DNA from: Neobacillus niacini
Lineage (GTDB): Bacteria > Bacillota > Bacilli > Bacillales > Cytobacillaceae
Direction of reading: 5' to 3'
Assembly: GCF_030817595.1 (NCBI RefSeq)
Contig: NZ_JAUSZN010000001.1
Location: 5,268,001 to 5,332,000, forward strand
DNA length: 64,000 nt
Shown here: in pieces, positions 17,541 through 25,712 of the stretch
Layout: every line of letters begins with the position of its first letter
Numbering within the stretch: position 1 is the stretch's first letter
The notes under the pieces: generated by a model
Seen by the model: the letters and a program-made list of their open reading frames with translations, nothing else
Database searches by the model: none
Told to the model about the DNA's origin: nothing
Program-made: the position numbers and the translations under genes

Positions 17541-17590
17541 CTTGGTGCCTGTCACCACCCGTGGACACTTTCCACCTGAGGCGGACAGTG
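17541..17590 (+). repeat. REP-like palindromic element, copy B (next to the RAYT gene)
   Basis: GGTGCCTGTCACC followed by CCGTGGACACTTTCCACC and TGAGGCGGACAG, taken here as the reference orientation. It lies 141 bases upstream of the RAYT start. The remainder of 17392-17730 has no gene I can support; reading frames there run through the repeat. Confidence 0.8.
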
Positions 17591-17730
17591 GGTGTGTTTT
17601 TTTTGTTTGGTTTTGAGGAAGGAATTTGGGGAAGGGTGTCGAATCTTATTATTTGAATCTCTGCTATCATTTTCCTCTGTTTTAGACTCATCCAATCTAT
17701 AAAAATCCCAATTGTATAGGAGTGACCGAT

Positions 17731-18342
17731 ATGGGTCGCAAACGACGTGCTTGGTTTCCAGGTGCAAAATATCATATTACTAGTAGAGGTAATCGCAAAT
17801 CTACTCTTTTTTATGATGATGAAGATCGCATGAAATATCTAAGCTTTTTACAAGAAACCATGGTTCGATTCCCTTTTACGCTCCACGCTTTTTGCTTAAT
17901 GACTAATCACACTCATCTCCAAATTGAAACCTCAGACACCTCTCCAACCATTATCATGAGTCATCTCAACACTAAATTTGCCAAGTATTTTAATAAGAAA
18001 TATGATTTTACCGGACATGTATTTGAAAAACGCTATGGTGCCGAATTACTAGATTCGCTGGATTACGAATTCGATGTCAGCAAGTATATCCACCTGAATC
18101 CCCTGAAGGGTGGGCTAGTCGCTGCGCTTGAAGACTACCCTTGGAGCAGCTACCACGCGTATGTAAATGGGGAGGCTACACAGCTCGTGGACACCAAACA
18201 TCTGCTTTCTTATTTTCCCGCCCCCGCGTCCAAGCGCTATGAAGAATACATAAAATCACCACAAGTCGATTTATTTTTACTGGGTAACAGTAAAGTTATA
18301 ATGATTCCAAGGAAAGAGGAAAATCCATGTGTGCAAAAGTAA
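17731..18342 (+). CDS. REP-associated tyrosine transposase (RAYT, Y1_Tnp/TnpA_REP family)
   Basis: 203 residues from ATG 17731, eight bases after AGGAG; GTG 17722 overlaps the ribosome site. The family start GRKRRAWFPGAKYHITSRGN, the HUH motif in CLMTNHTHLQIE, the likely catalytic Tyr region FAKYFNKKYDFTGHVFEKRY and the late YIHLNPLKGGLV and YPWSSYHAY motifs are all present. RAYTs are single-copy domesticated relatives of IS200/IS605 transposases that act on REP hairpins. The last 16 bases overlap yifB. Repeats of one family flank it (17541 and 19853). Confidence 0.92.
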   Translation: MGRKRRAWFPGAKYHITSRGNRKSTLFYDDEDRMKYLSFLQETMVRFPFTLHAFCLMTNHTHLQIETSDTSPTIIMSHLNTKFAKYFNKKYDFTGHVFEKRYGAELLDSLDYEFDVSKYIHLNPLKGGLVAALEDYPWSSYHAYVNGEATQLVDTKHLLSYFPAPASKRYEEYIKSPQVDLFLLGNSKVIMIPRKEENPCVQK

Positions 18343-19811
18343 CGAGTATAGGATTAAAAGGTATGGAAGGATATCGTTTACATGTGGAAGTAAAAACGTT
18401 TGTGGGGAATGACTCGATTCGAATTGTGGGGCTCCCTGACGCAGCAGTTAAGGAGTCAAAGGAACGCATTAGAGCTGCGCTAAGATCATTAGGATATACC
18501 ATAAATGGTCAAAGAATCATCATAAACCTTTCACCCTCAGAACAGAAGAGAAGTGGTCCCATGTTTGATCTGCCTATGGCGATTGGTGTGCTATTGAGTT
18601 TGGAGGAACTGGTGGTTTCGATTCCTGAGAACTATGGATTTATTGGAGCTCTGTCGTTGGACGGAGCGATAGTGCCAGTAGAAGGCATGCTCCCAGCGGT
18701 TTTATCTGCTAAAAAACTGGGCATAAAAAGGCTTTATATGCCGTATGACGAAAAGCAGCCCATCCTCGAGATTGAAGGACTTGAAATTATTTATAATTCT
18801 AGTTTAAGAGAAGTGATTGAGAATTTAGAGGGAAGAGGAGAGGCACTTTTTACTCCAAAAGCAGACGAAATTGATTCACATCAAAGTAACTTCATAGATT
18901 TTCAGCAAGTTATAGGTCATTGGGATACGAAAAAGGCAATGGAAGTGGCTGCTGCTGGGGAACACCATGTCTTGATGACAGGGCCGCCTGGATGTGGAAA
19001 AAGTATGCTTGCTGAGAGCTTTCCATCGATTCTACCTCCATTGTCAAAAGAAGCACGACTTGAAATAATCGCCCTCCACCAATTAAGTGGAATGCGCTAT
19101 CCTAACACCAATATCCCTCCTTTCCGAAATCCTCATCACTCTGCATCTGGTATCTCCATCATTGGCGGTGGGACCTATCCGAAGCCCGGGGAGATTTCAT
19201 TAGCTCATCGAGGAGTCTTATTCCTTGATGAAATTGCAGAATTCCCGAAAAAAACTCTTGATATGCTACGTCAGCCATTTGAGAGTGGCAAAATTACGAT
19301 TAGCCGTACACATGCAATTCTTACCTATCCTGCAACATTCATCTTACTTGCGGCAATGAATCCATGTCCATGTGGCTATGCAGGTTCAAATACACATTAT
19401 TGTACCTGCACGCCAAGGCAGGTTCAAAACTATCAAAATAAAATTTCAGGCCCGCTGCGTGATCGATTTGATATTCGTCTCACAATAAAACCTGTTACCC
19501 TTGGTAGAGAAACCTCAAAAGAAGAGATACCGTCATTCGTTGTTAAAAGTAGGGTGGAGGCTGCTAGAATTCGGCAATATGAGCGTTATGGAAAAGAAAT
19601 ATGCAATAGCAGAGTCAGCTATGATATTCTGCAAAAAACAAGCCCGTTAACACAAGAACAGCAGAAAAAAATTCACCAGCTTTCGGCTAAAAAAAACTGG
19701 AGCAACCGTACCCAAATAAAAATCATCCGCTTAGCTCGAACCATTTCAGACCTAGAAGGGAAAACAGCCATAACCGACCAAAGCATTTGGGAAGCCGTAA
19801 ATCTTCATTAG
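18327..19811 (+). CDS. yifB: YifB/ComM family Mg-chelatase-like AAA+ ATPase
   Basis: 494 residues, ATG 18327 six bases after GGAAAGAGGA. An N-terminal ChlI-like Lon-fold domain is followed by the Mg_chelatase AAA+ core with Walker A GPPGCGKS (about residue 219), Walker B VLFLDEIAEF (about 298), the CPCGYAG and CTCTPRQ cysteine motifs, and a C-terminal lid domain. In other bacteria ComM is a branch-migration helicase promoting integration of incoming DNA during transformation. The protein ends at IWEAVNLH, slightly shorter than usual, just ahead of a REP-like element. It is probably co-translated with the RAYT. Confidence 0.9.
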   Translation: MCAKVTSIGLKGMEGYRLHVEVKTFVGNDSIRIVGLPDAAVKESKERIRAALRSLGYTINGQRIIINLSPSEQKRSGPMFDLPMAIGVLLSLEELVVSIPENYGFIGALSLDGAIVPVEGMLPAVLSAKKLGIKRLYMPYDEKQPILEIEGLEIIYNSSLREVIENLEGRGEALFTPKADEIDSHQSNFIDFQQVIGHWDTKKAMEVAAAGEHHVLMTGPPGCGKSMLAESFPSILPPLSKEARLEIIALHQLSGMRYPNTNIPPFRNPHHSASGISIIGGGTYPKPGEISLAHRGVLFLDEIAEFPKKTLDMLRQPFESGKITISRTHAILTYPATFILLAAMNPCPCGYAGSNTHYCTCTPRQVQNYQNKISGPLRDRFDIRLTIKPVTLGRETSKEEIPSFVVKSRVEAARIRQYERYGKEICNSRVSYDILQKTSPLTQEQQKKIHQLSAKKNWSNRTQIKIIRLARTISDLEGKTAITDQSIWEAVNLH

Positions 19812-19852
19812 AACTAACAGCAAATGTGGGGACATCAACAATGGTGAACAAT

Positions 19853-19898
19853 GGTGACAGGCACCGGCCGTGGACACTGTCCACCTCAGGCGGACAGT
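19853..19898 (+). repeat. REP-like palindromic element, copy C
   Basis: GGTGACAGGCACC followed by CCGTGGACACTGTCCACC and TCAGGCGGACAG. It has the same orientation as copy B, except that the 13-base GGTG..CACC box is inverted. It is downstream of yifB, so copies B and C bracket the RAYT-yifB pair. Confidence 0.8.
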
Positions 19899-19953
19899 TG
19901 ATATACAGAAAAGTCACTGCTCAGGCTCTACTGGCAGTGACTTTTCTTCTATG

Positions 19954-21561
19954 CTATATACCGGTGACGAGTGTTTGTTGTTTGGCAGATTGTTCATAGG
20001 TTATTACTCTATTTAAGAGATTGGTCATTTTTTCTAAGTCTGCTTTATCGTAGTGGTCGATGCAGGCTATTTGAATCCAGTTTCTTCGCTGTAGATAGTC
20101 ACTTTCGTAGTGAAGCTGGTAGCCATGATTGAAGAGGATATCCCCGATTACAACAGAAGAAAGGGAACTTGGTATTTCAATGGTGAGAATGATGGGTGAA
20201 CTGTTCTCTTCACTGATAATGGTAAAGCCAAATTGTTTCAGATGATTTTTCAAGAAAGAATGTGTCTCCACTACTTTTTCAAACGTTTCTCTTCTAATAT
20301 CATCTAGTGCTGCTAGAAGAGCCTCTAATAGATTCGAAGACTGGGAAAAGGGAATGCTGTCCTTAACCATGTATGTTCCTAGGTCGAGATATTTCGGAAG
20401 TGTTAAAGACGACTGAACCTCGTGGTGGTGGAAAACAAACGAAAGACCAGTTAGCGCACCAATGGCTTTTCCACTTACACCTGTTGCTAAAAACACACCC
20501 TCTAAATCGACTTCAATCGCCCCTAAAGAGCTGATGCAATCAAGGCAAAGCTTGAGTTTGTGCTGTTCCGATATTTCCTTCAGTAAACCAAGATCATTGA
20601 GCATACCAGAGGAAGTTTCACTGTGAACGGCCCAAATCCAGCCGGTTTTACTTGAGATCGTAGAAACAATTTCATCACGGGTGAAGGCATGTCCCCAGTC
20701 TTTTTGAAGTACATCAAATTGGAGCCCAAATCGATTCGCTTGTTCTACCAAACGACTGCCAAATTCACCATTTGTTAAAATAAGTCCTCGTCCGGGTTCT
20801 AACGAAAGCTGTCCTGCCACCACATCATTGGCGAGTGTCCCAGACCCTAGAAAAATATGAACATATTTGCTGTTCACTAATTTAGCAAGAATATCCTTTG
20901 CTTTAGCAATTTTCTCTTTAAATTGATCGGAGCGGTGAGAAATCGGCGATTTGCTTAAGGCATTCATGACCTTTTCAGAAATTCGAACAGGTCCCGGTAA
21001 AAAGGGAATCGTCGGTGGAAGAATTCTGCCCGCAATTGACTCGTCAAAGGTAGTTTTCGTTAAATACATTGGTTGAAAGCGTGCTTCAGCTGTGCCGGTT
21101 AAATAGGCAAAAGGCTGGAATCCTAACTGACCATAAAGCTTTAATTGACGGACAGTTCCGGAAATGAAAGCAATGTCGTATCCTTTTTTTAAGCAATACT
21201 TTATTAAAAACTGTGCGAGCCCTAAAAAGACCCGGCCATTTCGATATTCTTTTTTGACTGATAATAGTCTAACCTCACAGGGTGAGTGGACTGGGAAAGA
21301 AAGGGATTGTTCGACGGGGCCGATTTTTCGATCAAGTGAAAATGGCCGTTTATCACGAATTGCCGTCATCCCAATCACTTCATTTTCTTTTACACAAATG
21401 ATATATGTATTTTCAGTATGGAAAGGATCCACTAATTTTTGTTCCTCATTCTTTTCGTGCTGCGGGATTTCCTCTGAAAAGGTTTGATAGTTTAAGCAAT
21501 GAATTTGTTCGAATTCATCAGCTGTGGTTGCGATTTTAAAAAAGAACTCGTGCTTACTCAT
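19954..21561 (-). CDS. GNAT acyltransferase - class V aminotransferase fusion protein
   Basis: 535 residues. Residues 1 to about 165 form a GNAT-like N-acyltransferase domain (ENEVIGMTAIRDKRPFS, CEVRLLSVKKEYRNGRVFLGLA, YGQLGFQPF). Residues about 185-530 form a class V fold-type I PLP enzyme of the alanine-glyoxylate aminotransferase type: start PGPVRISEKV, SGTLANDVV, AVHSETSSGMLND, LCLDCISSLGAIEV, and the likely PLP lysine K365 in VSGKAIGALTGLSF. Its start overlaps the stop of the upstream acyltransferase gene by 8 bases (ATGAGTAA). The fusion suggests transamination plus N- or O-acylation of one substrate; the substrate is unknown. Confidence 0.82.
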   Translation of the reverse strand: MSKHEFFFKIATTADEFEQIHCLNYQTFSEEIPQHEKNEEQKLVDPFHTENTYIICVKENEVIGMTAIRDKRPFSLDRKIGPVEQSLSFPVHSPCEVRLLSVKKEYRNGRVFLGLAQFLIKYCLKKGYDIAFISGTVRQLKLYGQLGFQPFAYLTGTAEARFQPMYLTKTTFDESIAGRILPPTIPFLPGPVRISEKVMNALSKSPISHRSDQFKEKIAKAKDILAKLVNSKYVHIFLGSGTLANDVVAGQLSLEPGRGLILTNGEFGSRLVEQANRFGLQFDVLQKDWGHAFTRDEIVSTISSKTGWIWAVHSETSSGMLNDLGLLKEISEQHKLKLCLDCISSLGAIEVDLEGVFLATGVSGKAIGALTGLSFVFHHHEVQSSLTLPKYLDLGTYMVKDSIPFSQSSNLLEALLAALDDIRRETFEKVVETHSFLKNHLKQFGFTIISEENSSPIILTIEIPSSLSSVVIGDILFNHGYQLHYESDYLQRRNWIQIACIDHYDKADLEKMTNLLNRVITYEQSAKQQTLVTGI

Positions 21562-22120
21562 TAGGTTTCAGCCTTTCCTTGAGATTTTCTGCATGTGCTG
21601 CGTAAAGCATAGCGATAATACATAATGCTATAATGCAACTTAGCCAATCATTATTTTTTAAAAAGAGTACCACAGGGATAAAAAGAAATGCCCCTAAGCC
21701 TGCTAATGTAAAGCTTTTCAAGAAAGGGTAGAGCACCCCAAATCCTAGGATAATTACAGGAATAAGGATTGGTTCAAAGGTGATGATCCCGCCTATGAAG
21801 GTTGAAATCCCTTTTCCGCCCTTAAATTTCAGAGTGATGGGCTTGATGTGACCGAAAATTGCTAATGCTAACCCTAGTAGTTGAATAGATTCCGAGAATT
21901 GCAGATAGCGTGCCGCTAAAATAACAATGACACCTTTTAGTGCATCCCCGAGAAAAATGAGCACAAAGGCTGTTTTGCCATGAAGGCGGCCGGCATTTCT
22001 TGCACCGACATTGCCGCTTCCTTGAACTCGAATATCTTTACGATAGAAGATTTTCGTGATAAGAAAGCCAAACATAATACTTCCAATTAAATAGGAAATA
22101 ATAAAATACAACCATATCAT
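21554..22120 (-). CDS. PlsY-like glycerol-3-phosphate acyltransferase family protein
   Basis: 188 residues from ATG 22120, with AAAGG about ten bases upstream. It is a multi-TM protein with the PlsY signature motifs: YLIGSIMFGFLI, GSGNVGARNAGR, FGHIKPITLKFKGGKGISTFIGG and a late YAAHAENLKERLKP. PlsY transfers acyl from acyl-phosphate to glycerol-3-phosphate. Position in an operon with a GNAT-aminotransferase fusion, rather than alone or with parE as the housekeeping copy usually is, suggests a paralogue for a special lipid. Confidence 0.82.
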   Translation of the reverse strand: MIWLYFIISYLIGSIMFGFLITKIFYRKDIRVQGSGNVGARNAGRLHGKTAFVLIFLGDALKGVIVILAARYLQFSESIQLLGLALAIFGHIKPITLKFKGGKGISTFIGGIITFEPILIPVIILGFGVLYPFLKSFTLAGLGAFLFIPVVLFLKNNDWLSCIIALCIIAMLYAAHAENLKERLKPNE

Positions 22121-22236
22121 GTGTAACACAACCTTTGTGGGTTCTTGGTACTCATTTGGAAAAAATGAATTTATTACCATTATAATAGAATTCCTTAATG
22201 ATTCACATATACTTTGTGAAATCTAATTACGTTAAT

Positions 22237-22270
22237 AAAGAAACATCCTCGTGATGGAGGATGTTTCTTT
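22237..22270 (-). terminator. Terminator of the 79-residue membrane protein gene
   Basis: AAAGAAACATCCTC pairs with GAGGATGTTTCTTT around GTGATG, starting directly after the stop codon on the minus strand. Confidence 0.8.
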
Positions 22271-22271
22271 A

Positions 22272-22511
22272 TCAATCTCCGCCGCCTCCGCCGGAGTCGC
22301 TGCCCCCAGAATCACTGTCTGAACTGTAGGCATGATCATTGCTATAATCGTTGTCATAGCTATAGTGGTGACCTTTGCTATTACTTCGATTAGGGAAAAT
22401 CAAAAAGGCTAATATAATGGAAAGTACCCCAAAAAATACTTGCTCAGCAAAAATCAGATAAACTCCTAAAACGAAAATGAGGAAACCAATCAGCCGTAAT
22501 AATCCTCTCAG
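22272..22511 (-). CDS. Small membrane protein with Gly/Ser/Asp tail, probable CTG start
   Basis: On the minus strand an open frame starts at CTG 22511, eight bases after GAGGGGG, and encodes 79 residues. A basic start (RGLLRLIGF) leads into two hydrophobic helices (FLIFVLGVYLIFA and FFGVLSIILAFLIF), then a His/Tyr/Asp/Ser segment ending SDSGGSDSGGGGGD. No ATG, GTG or TTG lies at the right distance in this frame. An ATG in another frame sits in the ribosome-site region but gives only a short peptide. A terminator follows at once. It resembles small Bacillus membrane proteins with acidic Gly-rich tails. The coding call is supported by composition and signals; the start is uncertain. Confidence 0.6.
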   Translation of the reverse strand: MRGLLRLIGFLIFVLGVYLIFAEQVFFGVLSIILAFLIFPNRSNSKGHHYSYDNDYSNDHAYSSDSDSGGSDSGGGGGD

Positions 22512-22588
22512 AAGACATTCCCCCTCAAAAATAGCATTTATAAATAGATATTATCTCCTATGGCTTTTTATACGTTCTATTTTGAGAG

Positions 22589-22601
22589 GGTGCCTGTCAC
22601 C
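22589..22601. repeat. REP-like element, copy F (half element)
   Basis: Only the 13-base box GGTGCCTGTCACC is present; the GTGGACA stem part is absent. It lies between the small membrane protein and the protease gene. Confidence 0.5.
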
Positions 22602-22657
22602 ATTTATGCATTTTCCTTCATTTATACATCCATTTTTGCATATCATGCAGCCGTCAC

Positions 22658-24037
22658 TTATTCGTCGTCTTTTTTCTGTTGTTTCTTTTGTTGTTCTTGG
22701 AGTGCGAGTATGATGTCCTGGACGTCGATTTTTCCATCACCGTTTAGGTCCGGGATGGTATTTTCTGGTATTGTTGGTGGTGCTGGTGGAGCCTGAGGCG
22801 CACTCGCAGTTGCAGGTACGGGTACAGGTCGATTCCGTTTTCCGGCAAAGGTGAATATCAAAAGAAGTAAGATCAGTAATGCTGCAACGCCATCAACGAT
22901 GTAGAAAATGGTTATATAGTCGGACCACAAGGTTTTACTGTCACCAGCTCTTTGCTCGGAATTTGTGATGAATTTTTTGATTTCGGAATGGTTTGGATAC
23001 AGTCTCTGAACTGCTTCAAATTTTTCAAGAGCGTTATCGTAATAACCGCCCCAATAAAGCTCTAACCCTTCTTTATAAAGTTTGTCTGTATTACTAGAAG
23101 TGTTCTTTGTCCCCGCTTGGTTTGTGAATTCCTTAACGGTATTAACCGGAACTGAGAAGTTAAATCCTTGAACCTCTTGACCATTAACAGTATCGCCTCT
23201 AAAGGTGAGTAAGCCAATGATTTCTCCTTTATCATTGATGACAGGTCCACCGCTATTACCATGTGTGGCTGCGGCATTTATTTGTATGACAGGGCTTCCT
23301 TGCTCCGTTTTCTTATCTATAGCAGAAATTTGCCCGGCGTTCATAGAAGATACGAGAGAAGAATCAGGAGACAGCAAATCGGAATCAGCTGCTGCTGGGT
23401 ATCCGCTTACCCAAATATTACCCTGATTTTGGATATTGTCGGAATTCCCAAGCTTTAATGTAGGAAGGTTTTTTCCTTCAATCTTAAGTACCGCTACATC
23501 TTTCCCTTCATTGACAGGAGCTCCATAGCTTTTAACTTCCCCGTCTAGTATATCTCCGCCTGGTAAAATAACCTTTATTACTCTTTGAATCCCAGTGTAT
23601 TGCGTATAAGTCAGCATATATTCGTACGCTGTATCATAATCGACCTGAAAATAATCTGCTATAATCGTAACAAGCTGATCAAATGCAGCATTGGCAATAT
23701 CCTCGTCTTCCATCTGAGCCGCTTCTACAACATGGGCATTGGTAACAATATAACCATCTGAGCTAATAATTGCCCCAGATCCAGAGCCACCCACAACAGA
23801 TTGGTAGTTTAGCTGACTTAATATGGCGTCCACTTCAGGGTCATTTGGATTGTTAAACTGCCAACCAACCACAGAGTAGCCAAGAATCCGAACAACCGCT
23901 GGCTTCGTGTATACTGCAAGCTTTTGAGCTTGAGAAATATTCGAAGAGCTTGGTTTAATACCCATTAGAACAAAAGAAGTAACAATCACCCCGATAAGTA
24001 TCAAACAAAGCGGAATTGTAAATAGGGCTCTTTTCAT
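22658..24037 (-). CDS. Membrane-anchored trypsin-like (S1C) serine protease with cytosolic EF-hand/dockerin-like tail
   Basis: 459 residues from ATG 24037; GTG 24049, close behind GGAAG, is an alternative start. An N-terminal TM helix (FTIPLCLILIGVIVTSFVLMG) precedes a protease domain with His in VTNAHVVEAA, Asp in GKDVAVLKIEG and Ser in THGNSGGPVIND. A TPR-like stretch (LYKEGLELYWGGYYDNALEKFEAVQRL), a second TM helix (GVAALLILLLLIFTFAG) and a Pro/Ala linker follow. The C-terminus contains IPDLNGDGKIDVQDIIL, an EF-hand/dockerin-like calcium loop, then a Gln/Lys tail. There is no PDZ domain, unlike HtrA. With two TM helices the calcium motif should face the cytoplasm. The frame upstream of the start reads through REP copy D and is not coding. 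Confidence 0.85.
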   Translation of the reverse strand: MKRALFTIPLCLILIGVIVTSFVLMGIKPSSSNISQAQKLAVYTKPAVVRILGYSVVGWQFNNPNDPEVDAILSQLNYQSVVGGSGSGAIISSDGYIVTNAHVVEAAQMEDEDIANAAFDQLVTIIADYFQVDYDTAYEYMLTYTQYTGIQRVIKVILPGGDILDGEVKSYGAPVNEGKDVAVLKIEGKNLPTLKLGNSDNIQNQGNIWVSGYPAAADSDLLSPDSSLVSSMNAGQISAIDKKTEQGSPVIQINAAATHGNSGGPVINDKGEIIGLLTFRGDTVNGQEVQGFNFSVPVNTVKEFTNQAGTKNTSSNTDKLYKEGLELYWGGYYDNALEKFEAVQRLYPNHSEIKKFITNSEQRAGDSKTLWSDYITIFYIVDGVAALLILLLLIFTFAGKRNRPVPVPATASAPQAPPAPPTIPENTIPDLNGDGKIDVQDIILALQEQQKKQQKKDDE

Positions 24038-24132
24038 CAATAAATTCACTCGCTTCCATGAATATTGGAAATTCCATCTAATATATGCCTTTACTGAAAT
24101 ATTGAAACTTTGTACCTGAAAATAAAGTGATT

Positions 24133-24199
24133 TGGTGCCTGTCACCACCCGTGGACACTTTCCACCCAGGGTGGACACTTCCACCCCTCTGGCGGACAG
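24133..24199 (+). repeat. REP-like palindromic element, copy D (extended)
   Basis: GGTGCCTGTCACC and CCGTGGACACTTTCCACC as in copy B, then an extra GGGTGGACACTTCCACCCC unit before CTGGCGGACAG. The stem unit therefore appears to have been duplicated inside this copy. Confidence 0.75.
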
Positions 24200-24215
24200 A
24201 GGATTCCCAAATAGC

Positions 24216-24240
24216 AAAAAGCCAGCATTTCTGCTGGCTC
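24216..24240 (-). terminator. Terminator of zupT
   Basis: On the minus strand GCCAGCA pairs with TGCTGGC, followed by TTTTTGC. It is placed 25 bases after the zupT stop. Confidence 0.8.
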
Positions 24241-24264
24241 CCGAATCTACATTTGAATGTGTGA

Positions 24265-25077
24265 TTAGATGAATAGTAAAAGACTGAGTGCCATAACGGC
24301 CATTCCGGCAATAAGACCGTAAATTGAAAGGTGGGTTTCGTCATATCTTTTTGCGGCAGGTAATAATTCATCAAGTGAGATAAATACCATTATCCCTGCA
24401 ACTGCTGCAAATATAATTCCGAACATAATATCATTTAAAAAAGGCATTAAGAATAAGTAGGCAACCAGTGCACCAATTGGTTCCGATAAGCCAGACAAGA
24501 ATGATAGTTTAAAAGCCTTTTTCTTATCACCAGTCGCAAAGTAAACAGGTACTGAAACTGCAATGCCCTCTGGGATGTTATGGATCGCTATCGCAACAGC
24601 GATGGCAATACCAAGTGCAGGATCCTGTAAAGCAGAAGTGAAGGTTGCGATTCCTTCGGGAAAATTGTGAATTCCGATGGCAAGCGCAGTAAATGTTCCC
24701 ATTTTTAGAAGGTCAGGCTTCTTTCCGTCATTTGTATCAGGCTGATTCATATCTTCTACTGTTTTCAATTCATGAGGGTTTGATTGCTTCGGTATAAATT
24801 TATCAATTGAAGCAATCAGAAGCATGCCTCCGAAAAAGCCTCCGACCGTTAACCAGTTCCCTTGAACAACACCCAATGAGTCAACAAGTGCGACCTTTGC
24901 TTTTACAAAAATCTCAACCATCGAGACATAAATCATCACACCTGCTGAAAAACCGAGGGTAACTGAGAGAAATTTTGTATTGGTATGTGAAGTGAAAAAT
25001 GCGAGCAGACTTCCTATGCCTGTTGCAAGGCCAGCAAATAATGTTAGCCCAAATGCTAATAGCAGATTCTCTGTCAT
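24265..25077 (-). CDS. zupT: ZIP family metal transporter ZupT
   Basis: 270 residues with eight predicted TM helices. The metal-binding helix motifs HNFPEGIATF and HNIPEGIAVSVPVYF are the ZupT/ZIP signature. A hydrophilic loop (residues about 98-120) lies between helices 3 and 4. It imports zinc and possibly other divalent metals. A GGGAGAAGAG ribosome site is present. The neighbouring upstream gene encodes a His-rich repeat protein, and both are on the same strand with a terminator between them. Confidence 0.92.
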   Translation of the reverse strand: MTENLLLAFGLTLFAGLATGIGSLLAFFTSHTNTKFLSVTLGFSAGVMIYVSMVEIFVKAKVALVDSLGVVQGNWLTVGGFFGGMLLIASIDKFIPKQSNPHELKTVEDMNQPDTNDGKKPDLLKMGTFTALAIGIHNFPEGIATFTSALQDPALGIAIAVAIAIHNIPEGIAVSVPVYFATGDKKKAFKLSFLSGLSEPIGALVAYLFLMPFLNDIMFGIIFAAVAGIMVFISLDELLPAAKRYDETHLSIYGLIAGMAVMALSLLLFI

Positions 25078-25229
25078 AGTCTCTTCTCCCTTTATTTATT
25101 AATAATGTATTTTTATGTTTGAATGTTTTGAATAATATTATATATGCGCGAATACAGAAATGTTTCCTTTGAGAAACATTTTACACCGTTTGAAACAAAA
25201 AAACAGTAAATATATTTCTAAAAATATAA

Positions 25230-25274
25230 AAAAGCATGAGGTCCTTGAGAATTTTCCTCAAGAACTTCACGCTT
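25230..25274 (-). terminator. Terminator of the His/Gly-rich protein gene
   Basis: GCGTGAAGTTCTTGAG pairs with CTCAAGGACCTCATGC (two mismatched pairs) and ends in TTTTTT on the minus strand. Confidence 0.75.
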
Positions 25275-25286
25275 AATTAAAAAAAG

Positions 25287-25712
25287 TTAATACCCCGGAC
25301 CGAATCCGCCGCCATATCCACCCATTCCCGGGCCATAACCAGATCCGTACATGCCATAACCTGGTCCATATCCAGAATAACCACCAGGATATCCAGCTCC
25401 ATACCCAGGACCATAACCACCGTAACCGTACCCAGGACCATAACCTTGACCGTATCCACCACCTAGACTGGATCCTAAATATCCTAATCCAAGTCCGAGT
25501 AGTCCAGCTCCAACATTCCCTAAATTAAATCCACCGCCATGATGACCACCGCCATGATGACCGCCTCCGTGATGACCGCCGCCATGGTAACCACCGCCAT
25601 GGTGACCACCGCCATGATGACCGCCTCCGTGATGACCGCCACCATGCTGTCCTCCTTGATGTCCAAATCGATAATCAACGGGCATTCCAAATGGTTGATA
25701 CATTCGTTTCAT
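25287..25712 (-). CDS. His/Gly/Tyr-rich repeat protein (GGGHH repeats)
   Basis: 141 residues from ATG 25712 after GAGGAG. A short start (MKRMYQPFGMPVDYRFGHQ) is followed by eight near-identical five-residue repeats of the HHGGG type (25531-25655), a short hydrophobic Gly/Leu segment (GNVGAGLLGLGLGYLGSSLGG) and a Gly-Tyr-Pro tail (GYGPGYGYGG and similar). Such composition is seen in spore-coat and surface proteins and in metal-sequestering peptides. The His pairs could bind zinc, nickel or copper. The zupT neighbour is suggestive but not proof. The 15-base DNA repeats are coding, not a CRISPR array. Confidence 0.75.
   Translation of the reverse strand: MKRMYQPFGMPVDYRFGHQGGQHGGGHHGGGHHGGGHHGGGYHGGGHHGGGHHGGGHHGGGFNLGNVGAGLLGLGLGYLGSSLGGGYGQGYGPGYGYGGYGPGYGAGYPGGYSGYGPGYGMYGSGYGPGMGGYGGGFGPGY

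Noticed and set aside
17494..17775. Minus-strand frames upstream of the RAYT gene
   Set aside because: They read through a REP-like element and the RAYT start region, with no ribosome site or recognisable protein sequence.
24038..24217. Upstream extension of the trypsin-like protease frame
   Set aside because: The added 60 residues come from REP copy D and flanking DNA; a normal signal-anchor start is present at 24037.
25531..25655. Regular 15-base repeats resembling a short CRISPR-like array
   Set aside because: The period is far too short for CRISPR and the repeats encode HHGGG units in a gene with a ribosome site; there are no spacers and no cas genes.
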